A stretch of 64,000 nucleotides of DNA, taken from positions 3,625,720 through 3,689,719 of the forward strand of contig NC_088868.1 of the NCBI RefSeq assembly GCF_032884065.1. Reading direction: 5' to 3'. The stretch comes from Artemia franciscana. Lineage: Eukaryota; Arthropoda; Branchiopoda; Anostraca; Artemiidae. Position 1 is the stretch's first letter, and every line of letters starts with the position of its first letter. Both the position numbers and the translations under genes were made by a program. The notes below the pieces were generated by a model, which made no database searches, had not been told where the DNA came from, and saw only the letters and a list, made by a program, of their open reading frames with translations. This document shows positions 11,261-23,200 of this stretch, in pieces.

Positions 11261-14200
11261 TCAGTTCCCATTTCAAGATGATTTGTTTATTTAAATTCAA
11301 AATCAAGAAAAAGTAGAAGAGACAAAAAGTTCCGAAAATGAGTATAATTCAAAAATTCAATTCATCTGAAAAGGACTTGTTTGTTCCTATTTAGTATAGA
11401 AAGGCAAGAAAGAAAAAAGAGAAACAGAAAAAGTCAAAATTTTAAAAATTTGGTATGCAGGCAACTGGTAACACTTTATAGCAGTAATTTTTGTCAGCCT
11501 ACAGTTACAAGCTTAAGGGGGAGGTGGGGGTCTCTGCCCTCTAAGCAGAACGCCATAAATGATCAGAATGTAAAATTCAAAGGACCATAGAAGGTGTTGG
11601 AGAAGTCAGTTGGTATTGAAGATGTGATTGGCTTGGGTGAGCCTGGGAAGGGACTGGAGGTCTGTTCTATCAGCTTTTTGAGGCAGTTGGAAGAAAGAAG
11701 TGCCTTCTGGAAGTCACAGTGGTAGCCAGTTCCCTAAGCCAACAACTGATTGTGGTATTTCATGGGTAATTGTGATTGCAATACCAAAGGTTAGTCTTTT
11801 CCAACTACAATCCCTGGAGGATATTCTCTCCCATTACTGGTTATTCCTTATCCCCCAAAAACTTTATCCTGCAGCCTTATACCCAATTCCCACCTTGACT
11901 TGGTATCAATATTTGTTTCCTAGTTGACTGTCCCATGGGGTGGAATACCAAAGAATTTACTGTATGCGTCCCCTATCATTCCTGAGACCCCTTGTATTTT
12001 TTACCATTAATAATTCTAAATATGCCATAGGGCATGCAATGTTTTGATCCAAATATTGAGTTGTTTCCACCATTGGAGGTTAAGAGGCTAATGGAGCCAA
12101 TTATTACCATCACTATTTTGCTGAAAACTGGACAGGCCCAGAAAAGGCCAAGTAAAACAAGAAAAACAAAAAAGGAACCAAAGAAGGGAAGATTCCTTTC
12201 ATTTAATAGAAAATTCATAAATATGCTTATTAATAACTCTAGCTGTGTTTACTAATAGATGTTTTTCTTTGCAGAAAAGAGTTACTTGTCCATAATGGCA
12301 GTACCATGAAATGCCTTCCAAATTTAAAATAAAGGCAATGAACTGGCTTCCTTTTGTCAGAATTATAAAGACTAGACAGGACCAAGAGCAAGTAGGTGAG
12401 GAAAATAGCTATTGCACACCTGATATTGGTGTGCTCGACTTAGAGATGCAAAATGTTAGAAGCCCGGGATGCATTCATATCCATATCTGATAAGCATAAT
12501 TATTCAGTACCAGGTTTACAGTTTCTGTAAGAGTCACTTCAAAATTTGAGAACTTTCCGATAAAGTTTTCAGAATGTATAAAAATATAAAACTAGGAAGA
12601 GCTTCTTTATTTTATAGATATACAGCTGTATAGTGGTTATTTTATTCTCAAAATTTGAGAACATACTCAGGTAAGTAAGAATAATATCGAAAAGAAATTC
12701 ATAGCCATATAAATTTATTAAACACCTTTTCCTTTTGTTTTGTCTGCTTTGAAAGAACAACTGTAATATCAGTGCTGAAAATTTAAACAGATATGAGCAT
12801 TATCTTCTTGGGGATGCTCAAAAGTCAAGAAGCATCCTTAGAAAGTACAAAAAGTTCAATAAATCATCAGCAAGCATAATTAACAAGAGGATCAACCCTT
12901 TTGGTGATAAATGTGCAGTTTAACTTATCCTGAGCGCCAGTAAACATGATTATTGAACACAACTGAAAAGTCAAAGCCTTATGGTGCACACCTTTAAGGA
13001 TTTAAAATAGCAGATTACCATCTTTATTTTTGATTATCTTAAACAGCTTATCAGCACCTTTCATATGAGCCTCAAGCAAAACCTGAACAAATTATCTGTA
13101 AGTCAAAAGCTCTTGCAATTTCAAGTGCAAATAAATAATAAAAACAAATTCACCAAAATCTTTGATATCCTTCAGTACACTTATAAGTAGAAAGAAAGCA
13201 TGCATGCAAGCAAGCTAGCAAGGAGGGACAGAATATTTTACTTTGGTGTCTCTTATCAAAAATGACATGAAGAGCTTAAACATAGTACAACAACTTGTAA
13301 TGAAGTGACAAGAACTTCACATGAAAATGTCTTTTTGTCCTTTTTAAGGATGGGACCAAGGACTTTTTTTACCAGAGACTTTTGACAAACACGTTGGAGA
13401 GGAACAGCAGTTGATTGAGCCTATTTAACACATGATTTTTGTGCCAAATAGGATTTGACCTCAAAAGAGGTATTCTTTTCACTTTGTGGCAGCACAGCAC
13501 AATCACATAGAAGATTGAGATGCAGTTTGATATTGCTCAGCTTCTCATCAAAAACTTACTGAAAGTCCCACTTGTATGTTTTTCATGTCTTGTTATGAAA
13601 ACTAGTTCAATTTTTTACATTATTTTCAACCACAGGTAGGGAGGAGTAAAAGCAGGCAAAGACAGTAAGGTCATTCAAATAGAATCCTCTTTTCATTACC
13701 TTGACTTCATGAATGCCAGACAAAGTAACAACATAGCCTATGTTAAAAGTTGAAGATAAAAAGCACAATATGCTAAAAGCAGTCACTTTGAGATCAAGCA
13801 CAAAAGTCAGGAGAAATACAGCTGCAAAAGACTTGTGACTGGGGAATTCTATTATAACTATAATAGAATCTTTGCTGAAGATAACATGTTGAGAGGCTAC
13901 TTTTTTTAAGAAGGTTGCCAAGAAGCTTGCAAGCAGATACAAAATAGAAATCATACAGTTCATTTTTGTAGTTTATAGCAAGATACAAGTAATCACTACT
14001 TAATTTTCAAACTCAGTGGTAATTAAGTCATTACCACAGTCAGTGGCAATAAAAGTCACTCTTTTAGCCTAATTATTTTAATATATTGTCAAAATATTGG
14101 AAAATTTATTACATAAAGGCCTATATAATTTAGGGTATACATTTGAACATTAAGAGAGAGTGTAAAGTTCACTTCTGATGCAAAGAATGTTCTATTTTGA

Positions 14201-14729
14201 TTTGGGATCAAATTCTGGTAATTAATGGCATGGCTTTTTTAGCTATTTCTTTCAGGGTTGCTACTAGCCAAAATGTTTGAAGGGGGGAGCAAGGAACTTT
14301 ACTAACTGGCTTATGATTTTTGCTGACTTTTTGTTTATCAACAATTAGCATAATGTCCATTTTGAATATGATAAGTAAAATCACTGCATGAATTAGTAAA
14401 ACTGCTGCATTTACTGACCAAGATTAAGATATTGGTATATATCATGTTACTATTTTCATGCTCTTTATTTAACCAAATGGTAAATTTTTTCACTATCCAT
14501 AAAATCATGGCAGGAGTTGCTAAAATTGCTGCATTTACAACCATGTTTGGGATATCTAGTGATGAAATGTGAGTTTTTTGTGGTCCTTATTTAACCAAAC
14601 AAAATTGTTGGAGAGAATAGGAAAAATCTTGCTGTTTCTTGCAAAAATTTTACCAACTCATTTCTTTTACGAAGTGCCCAAAAAATGGAGGGGGGGGGGA
14701 CAAAAAACATTTAAAAACAACATTATGCC
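11261..14729. other. No supported gene
   Basis: AT-rich DNA. A small palindrome lies at 13846-13869 (ATTCTATTATA arms). The hydrophobic minus-strand frame at 13607-13963 has no domain or splice support. Confidence 0.4.
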
Positions 14730-14925
14730 TAAATTTTCAGTTTCAAATTTCAAGACGTATCAATGGGTTTTTGCTAAATTTAGGAAATGTATTTGCAGAT
14801 ATTTGAAACCCCATAAAATGGGACCAAACAATGCTGTAAAGCTGAAAACAGTTCTCTTGTCAAGTCTATTTTGCAACGTTTTACTTTTATAAAACAAAAG
14901 TTTATAAAAGTCAGTGCCCTTTAGA
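14730..14925 (+). repeat. Dispersed repeat flanking the LINE, copy 1
   Basis: This block is recognisably similar to 19455-19672. Shared order: an A-G-G/A-A-A-x-GTATTTG element, AAACCCCATAA-like, AAGCTGAAAACA, a CTTTTATAA block and a GTCAGKGCYCT stretch. The two copies lie on either side of the truncated LINE and its tandem duplication. Confidence 0.5.
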
Positions 14926-14926
14926 G

Positions 14927-16950
14927 ACTTACTTACTTAGACTTAGGTCCTCCCACGCCTGAGGGCACATAAGGCAGCAACAGTGGTTTGCCACAATGAC
15001 CTGTCCTGAGCCTTCGACCAAAGCTCCTCCATCGAATACCTCACCAGTTTCGCCTCCTTCTCTAACATCCTGCCAACTGTCATTTTGGGTCTCCCTGACT
15101 TGTGGAGGCCGGGGGGTATCCAACACCATATGTCATGAGGCAGCCTTCCATCACCCATTCGCACCATGTGCCCCCAATACATCCATCGTTGCTTTCTAAT
15201 GGTATCAAGGATGGGGGTATGATTTGTTATGGTATAAATCTCATCATTTCTTATTCTCTCAGTCCAATGTATATTCAAAATATATCTTAGGCAGTTATTA
15301 TTGAATGCCCATAGTCGTTTTCCTAGTTGCGCAGTGATACTCCAAATTTCACAACCATATGTAAGGATGGAGAGGACATTGCTATTATAAATTCTGAGTT
15401 TTAGCTTCTGGGAATATTTACTATTTCTCCAAACATTTCTGAGACAATTGAAGGCAGAGCCAGCCAATGCTATTTGGCACAAAATTTCTCTTTCAGGATT
15501 GGCATCTTGCATAAGAATGCTGCCTAGATATTTGAACTCTCTCACTACTTCAATTTCCTCATTGTTGACCAAAAGTCCCTCAGCTAAGTCAGGAATGACT
15601 GCATTTGATATTGATTTAGTCTTGTTAGCGTTTATGGAGAGTCCAACAGCATTTGCCACATGCTCAAGTTCATTTATATAGTGTTGTATATCTTCTGATT
15701 CATGAGCGAAGAGTGCAATATTGTCTGCAAAAACACCATCATGGAGGGTTCTTAGTGGGTTTAATTGTAGACCCCCACTGAAGCTACATCCACAAAACAC
15801 AAAATCTATGACTATGGCAAATAACAGTGGCAATAGAATGCAGCCCTGCCTTACACCCGACTGAACAGTAAACCAGTCCGTTTGGCCACCCTTGGTTTGT
15901 ACTGCACACTTAATATCGAGGTAAAGCACTTTAATTGTATTTACAATTTTAATCGGGATCCCGTAATGTATTAAGATTTTCCACATGGTCTTGCGGTGTA
16001 TCAAGCCTTGAGAAAATCAATAAATACTACAAGTAATTGAACCTGCCATTTGTTAGATTCTTCGAGCAGGATTCTCAGGCTAAATATTAGGTCACAACAC
16101 GATCTGTTTTGGCGGAATCCATGCTGTTCATCTCTCAGAACTTTCTCCACTTTACTTTGAATTCTACTGAGAATAATTTGGCACAAAACCTTGCTGCCTA
16201 CTGATTGTAAAGCGAAACCTCTCCAGTTGTCACATTTAGTCTTTTGTCCTTTTTTGAAGAGTTTTATAATTACTGCCTTTGACCATTCACTTGGGACTTT
16301 TTCATCTTCCCAAATACGTGACAAAAGTTCAAACATGGGCACTGCTAGGGCGCTTCTACCACATTTCAACAGTTCTGAGGGTATGCCATCATTACTGGCT
16401 GCCTTTCCGTTTTTCAAAGTCATTAGAGCATCTTTTACTTCACTCAGCAAGAGAGGTCCAGAATATATTCCAAGATCAAACAGTGTTTCTTCAGGGATAT
16501 TTAAAAAAGTTGAGGGAGGCACCTGATTTAATACCTTGGTGAAATGTTCCATCCAACGTCGGTTTATGTCATCTGTCTGGGTTAATAAGATGCCTTCTTT
16601 GTTTTCAACTTGGGTAGAAGAAGCCTTCAAAATGCCCGCAAGCTCCTTTGTTATAGCATACACAGTACGACTATCTCCTTGCCTGGCGGCTACTTCAGCC
16701 TGATCAGCCATAGTTTCGAGGAACACCCTCTTATCATTCCTTGTCCATGTTTCGACTTGTTTATTGAGACGCTTATACTGTGCTTTTAAATCATCAAGAT
16801 ATTCTCTAGTGCATGTCCTATTATGCTCATGTCTATCTACGAGAATTTTGGCTTCTGCCCTTTGATCAATGATATCCCAGGTACTTTCAGATATCCACTG
16901 CTCAATAGTGAATAGTTTAGTACTTAAAATATTTTCCCTGGGCAAACTTT
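14927..16950 (-). pseudogene. 5'-truncated RTE-like LINE, copy 1 (dead)
   Basis: The minus-strand frames 16945-16001 and 16004-14943 are two halves of one non-LTR reverse transcriptase, split by a one-base deletion at 16001-16004 inside the LKAFD region. The N-terminal half starts inside the pre-RT linker, and no apurinic endonuclease domain remains. It has RT blocks such as NDGIPSELLK and DEQHGFRQNR. The C-terminal half has VRQGCILLPLLF, a catalytic box changed to FADN (15731-15720) instead of F/YADD, a YLGSIL thumb motif and a C-terminal WGHMVRM motif common in RTE-like LINEs. A TAAG-type tail lies at 14928-14946. The frameshift, altered catalytic Asp and truncation make it non-functional. 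The RTE assignment comes from these motifs and is not phylogenetically tested. Confidence 0.8.
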
Positions 16951-17494
16951 AGTCTGTAGATTCATACCTTGAAATTTCATTTTCCCAACCTAACCCCTTT
17001 CCAATTTGGTAAAAGTGGCTTGTCTAAAATTCTACCAAAAAATCTTATAGTCCACACTATCTATTAAAATTATTGCTTTACATAACACTTGTTTATGATT
17101 CAGTTTGTCTGAGATTTATATACTTTGTTGTTTGCTCTAACTTTAATATCTTGTGTTCATTTGGCAGTATTTCTTACAGAAAAGTTAAAATTAATTAGTT
17201 TGCCAAGGATCAGGCTCCATTATTCAAAATCAGTGTATTCAAAATATTTAACATCAACTTCAAAAATATTCAAGCTAATGGAAAAATGATTAATAAAAAT
17301 TTGCTATATTTAATTTTAAATAATGTAATTGCTTGGTAGTATAATAGAAGATTTTACAATGATATTAAAGTGATACTTATCTGTTTAACTGCTGGGTATA
17401 TTAGCCTAACAGAAAGTTGCTGCATATTATAACATAAGAACTTCATAAATAATGTTTCCTTTAGTTCTTATATACACTGGGGTTATATCTGGGG
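15853..17494. repeat. Tandem duplication, unit 1 (1,642 bp)
   Basis: 15853-17494 and 17495-19136 are head-to-tail copies at a constant offset of 1,642 bases, and very similar throughout. Each unit contains the N-terminal half of the LINE reverse transcriptase plus its flanking AT-rich DNA. At the junction GGGGACA from the right end of the unit meets the ACACCC that starts the next one, leaving a short microhomology. Confidence 0.9.
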
Positions 17495-19136
17495 ACACCC
17501 GACTGAACAGTAAACCAGTCCGTTTGGCCACCCTTGGTTTGTACTGCACACTTAATATTGAGGTAAAGCACTTTAATTATATTTACAATTTTAATCGGGA
17601 TCCCGTAATGTATTAAGATTTTCCACATGGTCTTGCGGTGTATCAAGCCTTGAGAAAATCAATAAATACTACAAGTAATTGAACCTGCCATTTGTTAGAT
17701 TCTTCGAGCAGGATTCTCAGGCTAAATATTAGGTCACAACACAATCTGTTTTGGCGGAATCCATGCTGTTCATCTCTCAGAACTTTCTCCACTTTACTTT
17801 GAATTCTACTGAGAATAATTTGGCACAAAACCTTGCTGCCTACTGATTGTAAAGCAATACCTCTCCAGTTGTCACATTTAGTCTTTTGTCCTTTTTTGAA
17901 GAGTTTTATAATTACTGCCTTTGACCATTCACTTGGGACTTTTTCATCTTCCCAAATACGTGACAAAAGTTCAAACATGGGCACTGCTAGGGTGCTTCTA
18001 CCACATTTCAACAGTTCTGAGGGTATGCCATCGTTACCGGCTGCCTTTCCATTTTTCAAAGTCATTAGAGCATCTTTTACTTCACTCAGCAAGAGAGGTC
18101 CAGAATATATTCCAAGATCAAACAGTGTTTCTTCAGGGATATTTAAAAAAGTTGTGGGAGGCACCTGATTTAATACCTTGGTGAAATGTTCCATCCAACG
18201 TCGGTTTATGTCATCTGTCTGGGTTAATAAGATGCCTTCTTTGTTTTCAACTTGGGTTGAAGAAGCCTTCAAAATGCCCACAAGCTCCTTTGTTATAGCA
18301 TACACAGTACGACTATCTCCTTGCCTGGCGGCTACTTCAGCCTGATCAGCCATAGTTTCGAGGAACACCCTCTTATCATTCCTTGTCCTTGTTTCGACTT
18401 GTTTATTGAGACGCTTATACTGTGCTTTTAAATCATCAAGATATTCTCTAGTGCATGTCCTATTATGCTCATGTCTATCTACGAGAATTTTGGCTTCTGC
18501 CCTTTGATCAATGATATCCCAGGTACTTTCAGATATCCACTGCTCAATAGTGAATAGTTTAGTACTTAAAATATTTTCCCTGGGCAAACTTTAGTCTGTA
18601 GATTCATACCTTGAAATTTCATTTTCCTAACCTAACCCCTTTCCAATTTGGTAAAAGTGGCTTGTCTAAAATTCTACCAAAAAATCTTATAGTCCACCCT
18701 ATCTATTAAAATTATTGCTTTACATAACACTTGTTTATGATTCAGTTTGTCTGAGATTTATATACTTTGTTGTTTGCTCTAACTTTAATATCTTGTGTTC
18801 ATTTGGCAGTATTTCTTACAGAAAAGTTAAAATTAATTAGTTTGCCTAGGATCAGGCTCCATTATTCAAAATCAGTGTATTCAAAATATTTAACATCAAC
18901 TTCAAAAATATTCAAGCTAATGGCAAAATGATTAATAAAAATTTGCTATATTTAATTTTAAATAATGTAATTGCTTGGTAGTATAATAGAAGATTTTACA
19001 ATGATATTAAAGTGATACTTATCTGTTTAACTGCTGGGTATATTAGCCTAACAGAAAGTTGCTGCATATTATAACATAAGAACTTCATAAATAATGTTTT
19101 CTTTAGTTCTTATATACACTGGGGTTATATCTGGGG
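17495..19136. repeat. Tandem duplication, unit 2 (1,642 bp)
   Basis: Second copy of the unit above. It differs from unit 1 by scattered single-base substitutions; both share the LKA frameshift, so that mutation predates the duplication. Confidence 0.9.
17497..18587 (-). pseudogene. RTE-like LINE fragment, copy 2 (dead)
   Basis: This is the duplicate of the N-terminal reverse-transcriptase half, reading from 18587 to 17643 and then, after the shared one-base deletion, from 17646 to the duplication junction. It stops just after the TVQSGV block, so the catalytic box and thumb are missing. About seven amino-acid differences separate its 314 residues from copy 1 (for example GNDG here against SNDG, and RGIAL against RGFAL). 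At these sites copy 2 mostly has the more typical RT residue, so copy 1 has probably changed more. It has no function of its own. Confidence 0.85.
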
Positions 19137-19454
19137 TTATATCTGGGGACATTAGGAAGGAACCACCGGAAGATTGGTGGTAAAATTCTAGCTTAGCTAC
19201 TTTTTGCTATCTTGTAAAGGGGTTAGGAAAATAAAACATTCAGTAACAGATCCAGGGCCAAAAACATACTCCAGGAAGGCATTGTCACGTTCCTACATTA
19301 ACTCTCTTCTGATTTCTAAGTCTTAGAAATTTACCTAGGCTACTTGACAGGTTGGAAATTTACCAATTGAAATTATGACAAGAAAACATAGCCTATTACC
19401 TTACATTTTCAGTTGTAGGTTTCTTTTTCTCTGGTTTTAATTGTCAAAATGCAA

Positions 19455-19672
19455 TTCCTGTTATTTGAATATAATTCTAAGCCATATCATTGGTTTTTTT
19501 CTAAAAATTGGGAAACATATTTGTAGATCATCAAAACCCATAATTTGGGATTAAACAAAGTTGAGAAGCTGAAAACAATCTTGTTATTTTTCATTTAAGC
19601 AGATAATCTATTTTTCAAGGTTGTGCTTTTATAACACAAAGATTTTTAAAGGTCAGGGCTCTCTAGAGGGAG
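19455..19672 (+). repeat. Dispersed repeat flanking the LINE, copy 2
   Basis: Diverged relative of 14730-14925 with the same order of blocks. The rest of 19137-20161 shows no gene. A CCTAACCCCTTT block at 19750 resembles the flanking DNA near 16990 and 18635. Confidence 0.5.
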
Positions 19673-20161
19673 AAGGAATGGAGGGAAGTGCTTCAAAATA
19701 TCCTCTCAGGACATGCTTTAGTATAGACCCATTCCTGAAAGTTTCTTTTTCCTAACCTAACCCCTTTCTGAGATAGAAAAATGTAGCTAAACTAGAATTT
19801 TGTCCAAATATAAAACTTCTGCATATCCACAAGCTAGAGCTATCTATGTTAAGCCCTGTTAGGAGGGCTGCAATAGATAGTGACAACAGTAGACCTAATT
19901 GTGAGGCTAGATTTCGAAAGAACACTGAATGGGAATTGAAGGGCATTTTCCGTTTCTGTTTATTATGCAGCCGTAACACTAAAATGTAATCTAGACAAGC
20001 ATAACCTATTATTATTACCAAGGACTAATGATGCCAGATATGATGGTACAGCCATAAAGGAATATTGAAAAAGCAATCTCAAAGACCAAAAAGGATTTTA
20101 TTTGAAGGTGCTAGGCCGTTTAATTATGTTCCTATGTATGCTGGTTGAATATTAACACACA

Positions 20162-20174
20162 TCTCAATATTTAA
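20162..20174. repeat. Target-site duplication of I-type LINE, 3' side
   Basis: TCTCAATATTTAA, identical to 26070-26082. Confidence 0.85.
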
Positions 20175-20262
20175 GTTGAAGTTGAAGTTGAAGGAATTAT
20201 GCTCTCCTCTGTTTACCACTTAAGAGCCTTCTTTGTAGAATCTGGAACTCCAATAACTGATT

Positions 20263-23200
20263 TCAAAGTCTAAAGTCTTGGTGGGTTTCTTCTAAGTACT
20301 TTGTAACAAGTTGAAGTATCTGCACTTTGTCTTCTGATGTAGTGAGACCACCCAGAATATGATATACACTTGGCTTAATGCTTCTTACACGAAAAAATTC
20401 CACTATTTCCTTCCTTTCACTCGCATATCTATCACACTCGAGAAGTAAATGCTCAATAGTTTCTTCAGCGTCACAAAATTCACATCTTTCTGAAGCTCCT
20501 TCAAACCTTGCTTTATAACTTCGAACCCCAGCATGACCAGATCTGAGTCTAAATACGATTCTTGATTGCCATCTATTCAAAAATTTATATATTACAACTT
20601 CTCTCTTGCGCCTCTCCTTTGTAGTTACAAACAAATTTCCTGATAAGTTCAGGTTATCCTGGAAGCTTTGATCGCGGATTGTTTTAATCATTTGCTCTAT
20701 TTGAGTTGCAATTCTTGGAGTAGGAACATCCAACTCACTCTGACCTTCTAGTGCGGCAGTTTTGGCTTCTCTGTCTACTCTCTCATTCCCTTTAATTCCC
20801 ACATGGGCGGGAACCCACTGAAACGAAATCTTCCTTCTTTTTAACATCCCTAACAATTTTTGGTAGCAAGCCACTATTTCTCTTGATGGATCTCTAGACC
20901 TTCCAAAATTTTTTAATGCTTCCAAGACACTCATTGAGTCAGAACATATCAGAATGTCCTCATGGTCTTCCATACTTTCTGCAAACTCCAATGCTTTCAA
21001 AATGGCATATGCTTCAGCAACAAACACTGATACCTCAGGGTACAATTTATATTTTCTGACAACTTTCATTTTTGGAATCCAAAATGCAGCACCAACGGCT
21101 GTAGGGCTCTCCAACTTCGAACCGTCAGTATATATTTCAATGTAATTTTTATACTTGTCGTTTAGCATTATTTTGAGTTCCATGTCCATATCACGTTCTT
21201 TTGTAGGAAATAATAGATTGCATTTTGGCTCGATTATTTCCCAAGGAGCAATATCAGGAACTTCACATATGCTTAAAAATTCTGAAGTTTTTAAATTTAC
21301 ATCTTTGGATGCTGAAATTTCTGAAGCCTTTTCCCAAAAATTAAGTTGATTTCTAACCTTCTTTGGATTCTTGGTGCATGCTCTTCCTGTCTTTATGATC
21401 CGTGATTTCACAGGATGATTTTTACCCGCGAGCAATATTCTTCTAATGTATCTCAAAAAGGCTATGTTTCTTCTCGATTCAAGGTCTTCTAAGCCACTTT
21501 CCGATAGTAAAAAGGGAATTGGAGTCGTACTTCTACCTCCGTAAGCAGTTCTGATAGCTGAGTTTTGCAAGACATCCAGCTTACTCAAAAGTGATGGACT
21601 AGCAGATCCATATATCACCACAGCGTATTCTAATTTAGCTCGAATGTATTTTACATAAAAATCCAATAGCAGATCAGGGTGTAAACCATGCATGGCAGCT
21701 GTAATTCCCTTTAAAATGTTCAGACGTTTCATGCAAGCGGTCTTTAATGATTGTACATGGCTATTCCAGCTTAACTGCTTATCAAAAACGCATCCCAGTA
21801 TCTTTGATTCATTGACATATTCTATAGGTTGCCCATATATATGAAGCAATGGGGGTACCAGTATCTTTTTTCTTGTGAATATCATAGCTTTAGTTTTATT
21901 AGGTGAGAATCTAAGGTCAATATCATCTGCCCATCTTTGCAGCTGTTCCAAAACAGACTCCATAATCATGTGAATCTCTTCCATAGAGCGGCCCAACACC
22001 CAGACATTGTTATCGTCTGCAAATATACAGCCTTTTTCAGCACTCTCTTCTATTGGGATATTATATTCTCCAATATTGTAGAGGTCCGGCCCCAAGGCAG
22101 ACCCTTGGGGGACGCCTCGCTTAATTTCTACTATAACATCTGATAGTTCACCCTTAACTCTGACTTTGATGGTCCTCTGCTTCATATAATCTTCAACAAA
22201 TGCAATTAAACTTCCCTTAAAACCAGCTTCAATTAGACCAGACAAAATTTGTCTATGGACTATATTGTTGAATGCACCTTCAACGTCTAACATAACCAAT
22301 AACATTATCCAATTGTTTTGCATTGCGTAAAGTGCGTCCTGCTTTATGCAATTAAGGCAGTCAATAGTGCTCCTCTTCCGTCTGAAGCCACATTGAATAT
22401 CCTTCAGCAATTTCCTTCTTTCAATCTCAAAATTAAGCCTTTTCTTGACAATCCTTTCATAAACCTTGCCTAAAACAGGCAAAAGTGATATCATTCGGTG
22501 ATTTTCTAATTTGGATAGATCTTTGCCACCCTTTGGTATCATAACAGCTTCAGCATACTTCCATACTGTAGGAAATTTGCCTTGAGACCAGGCAAGGTTC
22601 AATATATCTAGTAGAGCTGAGGTCCAATTTGGTGGTAATGATCTAACAAAATGCGGATGAATAAGATCAGGGCCTGGAGAGGTAAGTGGTAAACCCTGGA
22701 TTATATCTTCAAGCTCTTTGAGTGTGAAAGGCTGGTTATATTCTTCCTTTCCACCTTGAGAGGAGAGAAATTTAATTTTCCTTTTAATCCTTTGGCTTTC
22801 GACATCGTTAGGATCTGCCTTTCCAATGGATTTAATTAAATGGGCGGCACCAGCATTTGCTTTCTCTTTGTCTTCTACCAGTGCTTTATCTTCAAATATT
22901 AAAGGTGGGTTCTGTCTAGGGGCGGGCATCTTGTTTGATATACTCTTAATGAACTGATAGACCTTGCTTGCTGGCTTTCTAAAGTCTAATGATGCTAAAA
23001 ACAAATTCCAGGCTTCTCTTTTGGACTTTAACACAATTCTTTTAAAACTTGCATAAGCTTTTTTATATTCAATAAAATCTGAGAGAGAATTATATCTTCT
23101 GTACAGCATGCGTTTTTGGCAGACCTCTTTCTTTGCATTCAAACACTCCTCATTCCACCAAGCAGACTTTTTTCTTTTTGAAAATCCAACGGGACCAAAT

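Noticed and set aside
13607-13963. 118-codon minus-strand hydrophobic frame
   Set aside because: No domain, splice or repeat support; likely chance in AT-rich DNA.
14996-15199. Plus-strand frames opposite the LINE reverse transcriptases (also 16191-16542, 17833-18184 and others)
   Set aside because: Antisense shadows of the LINE coding sequence.
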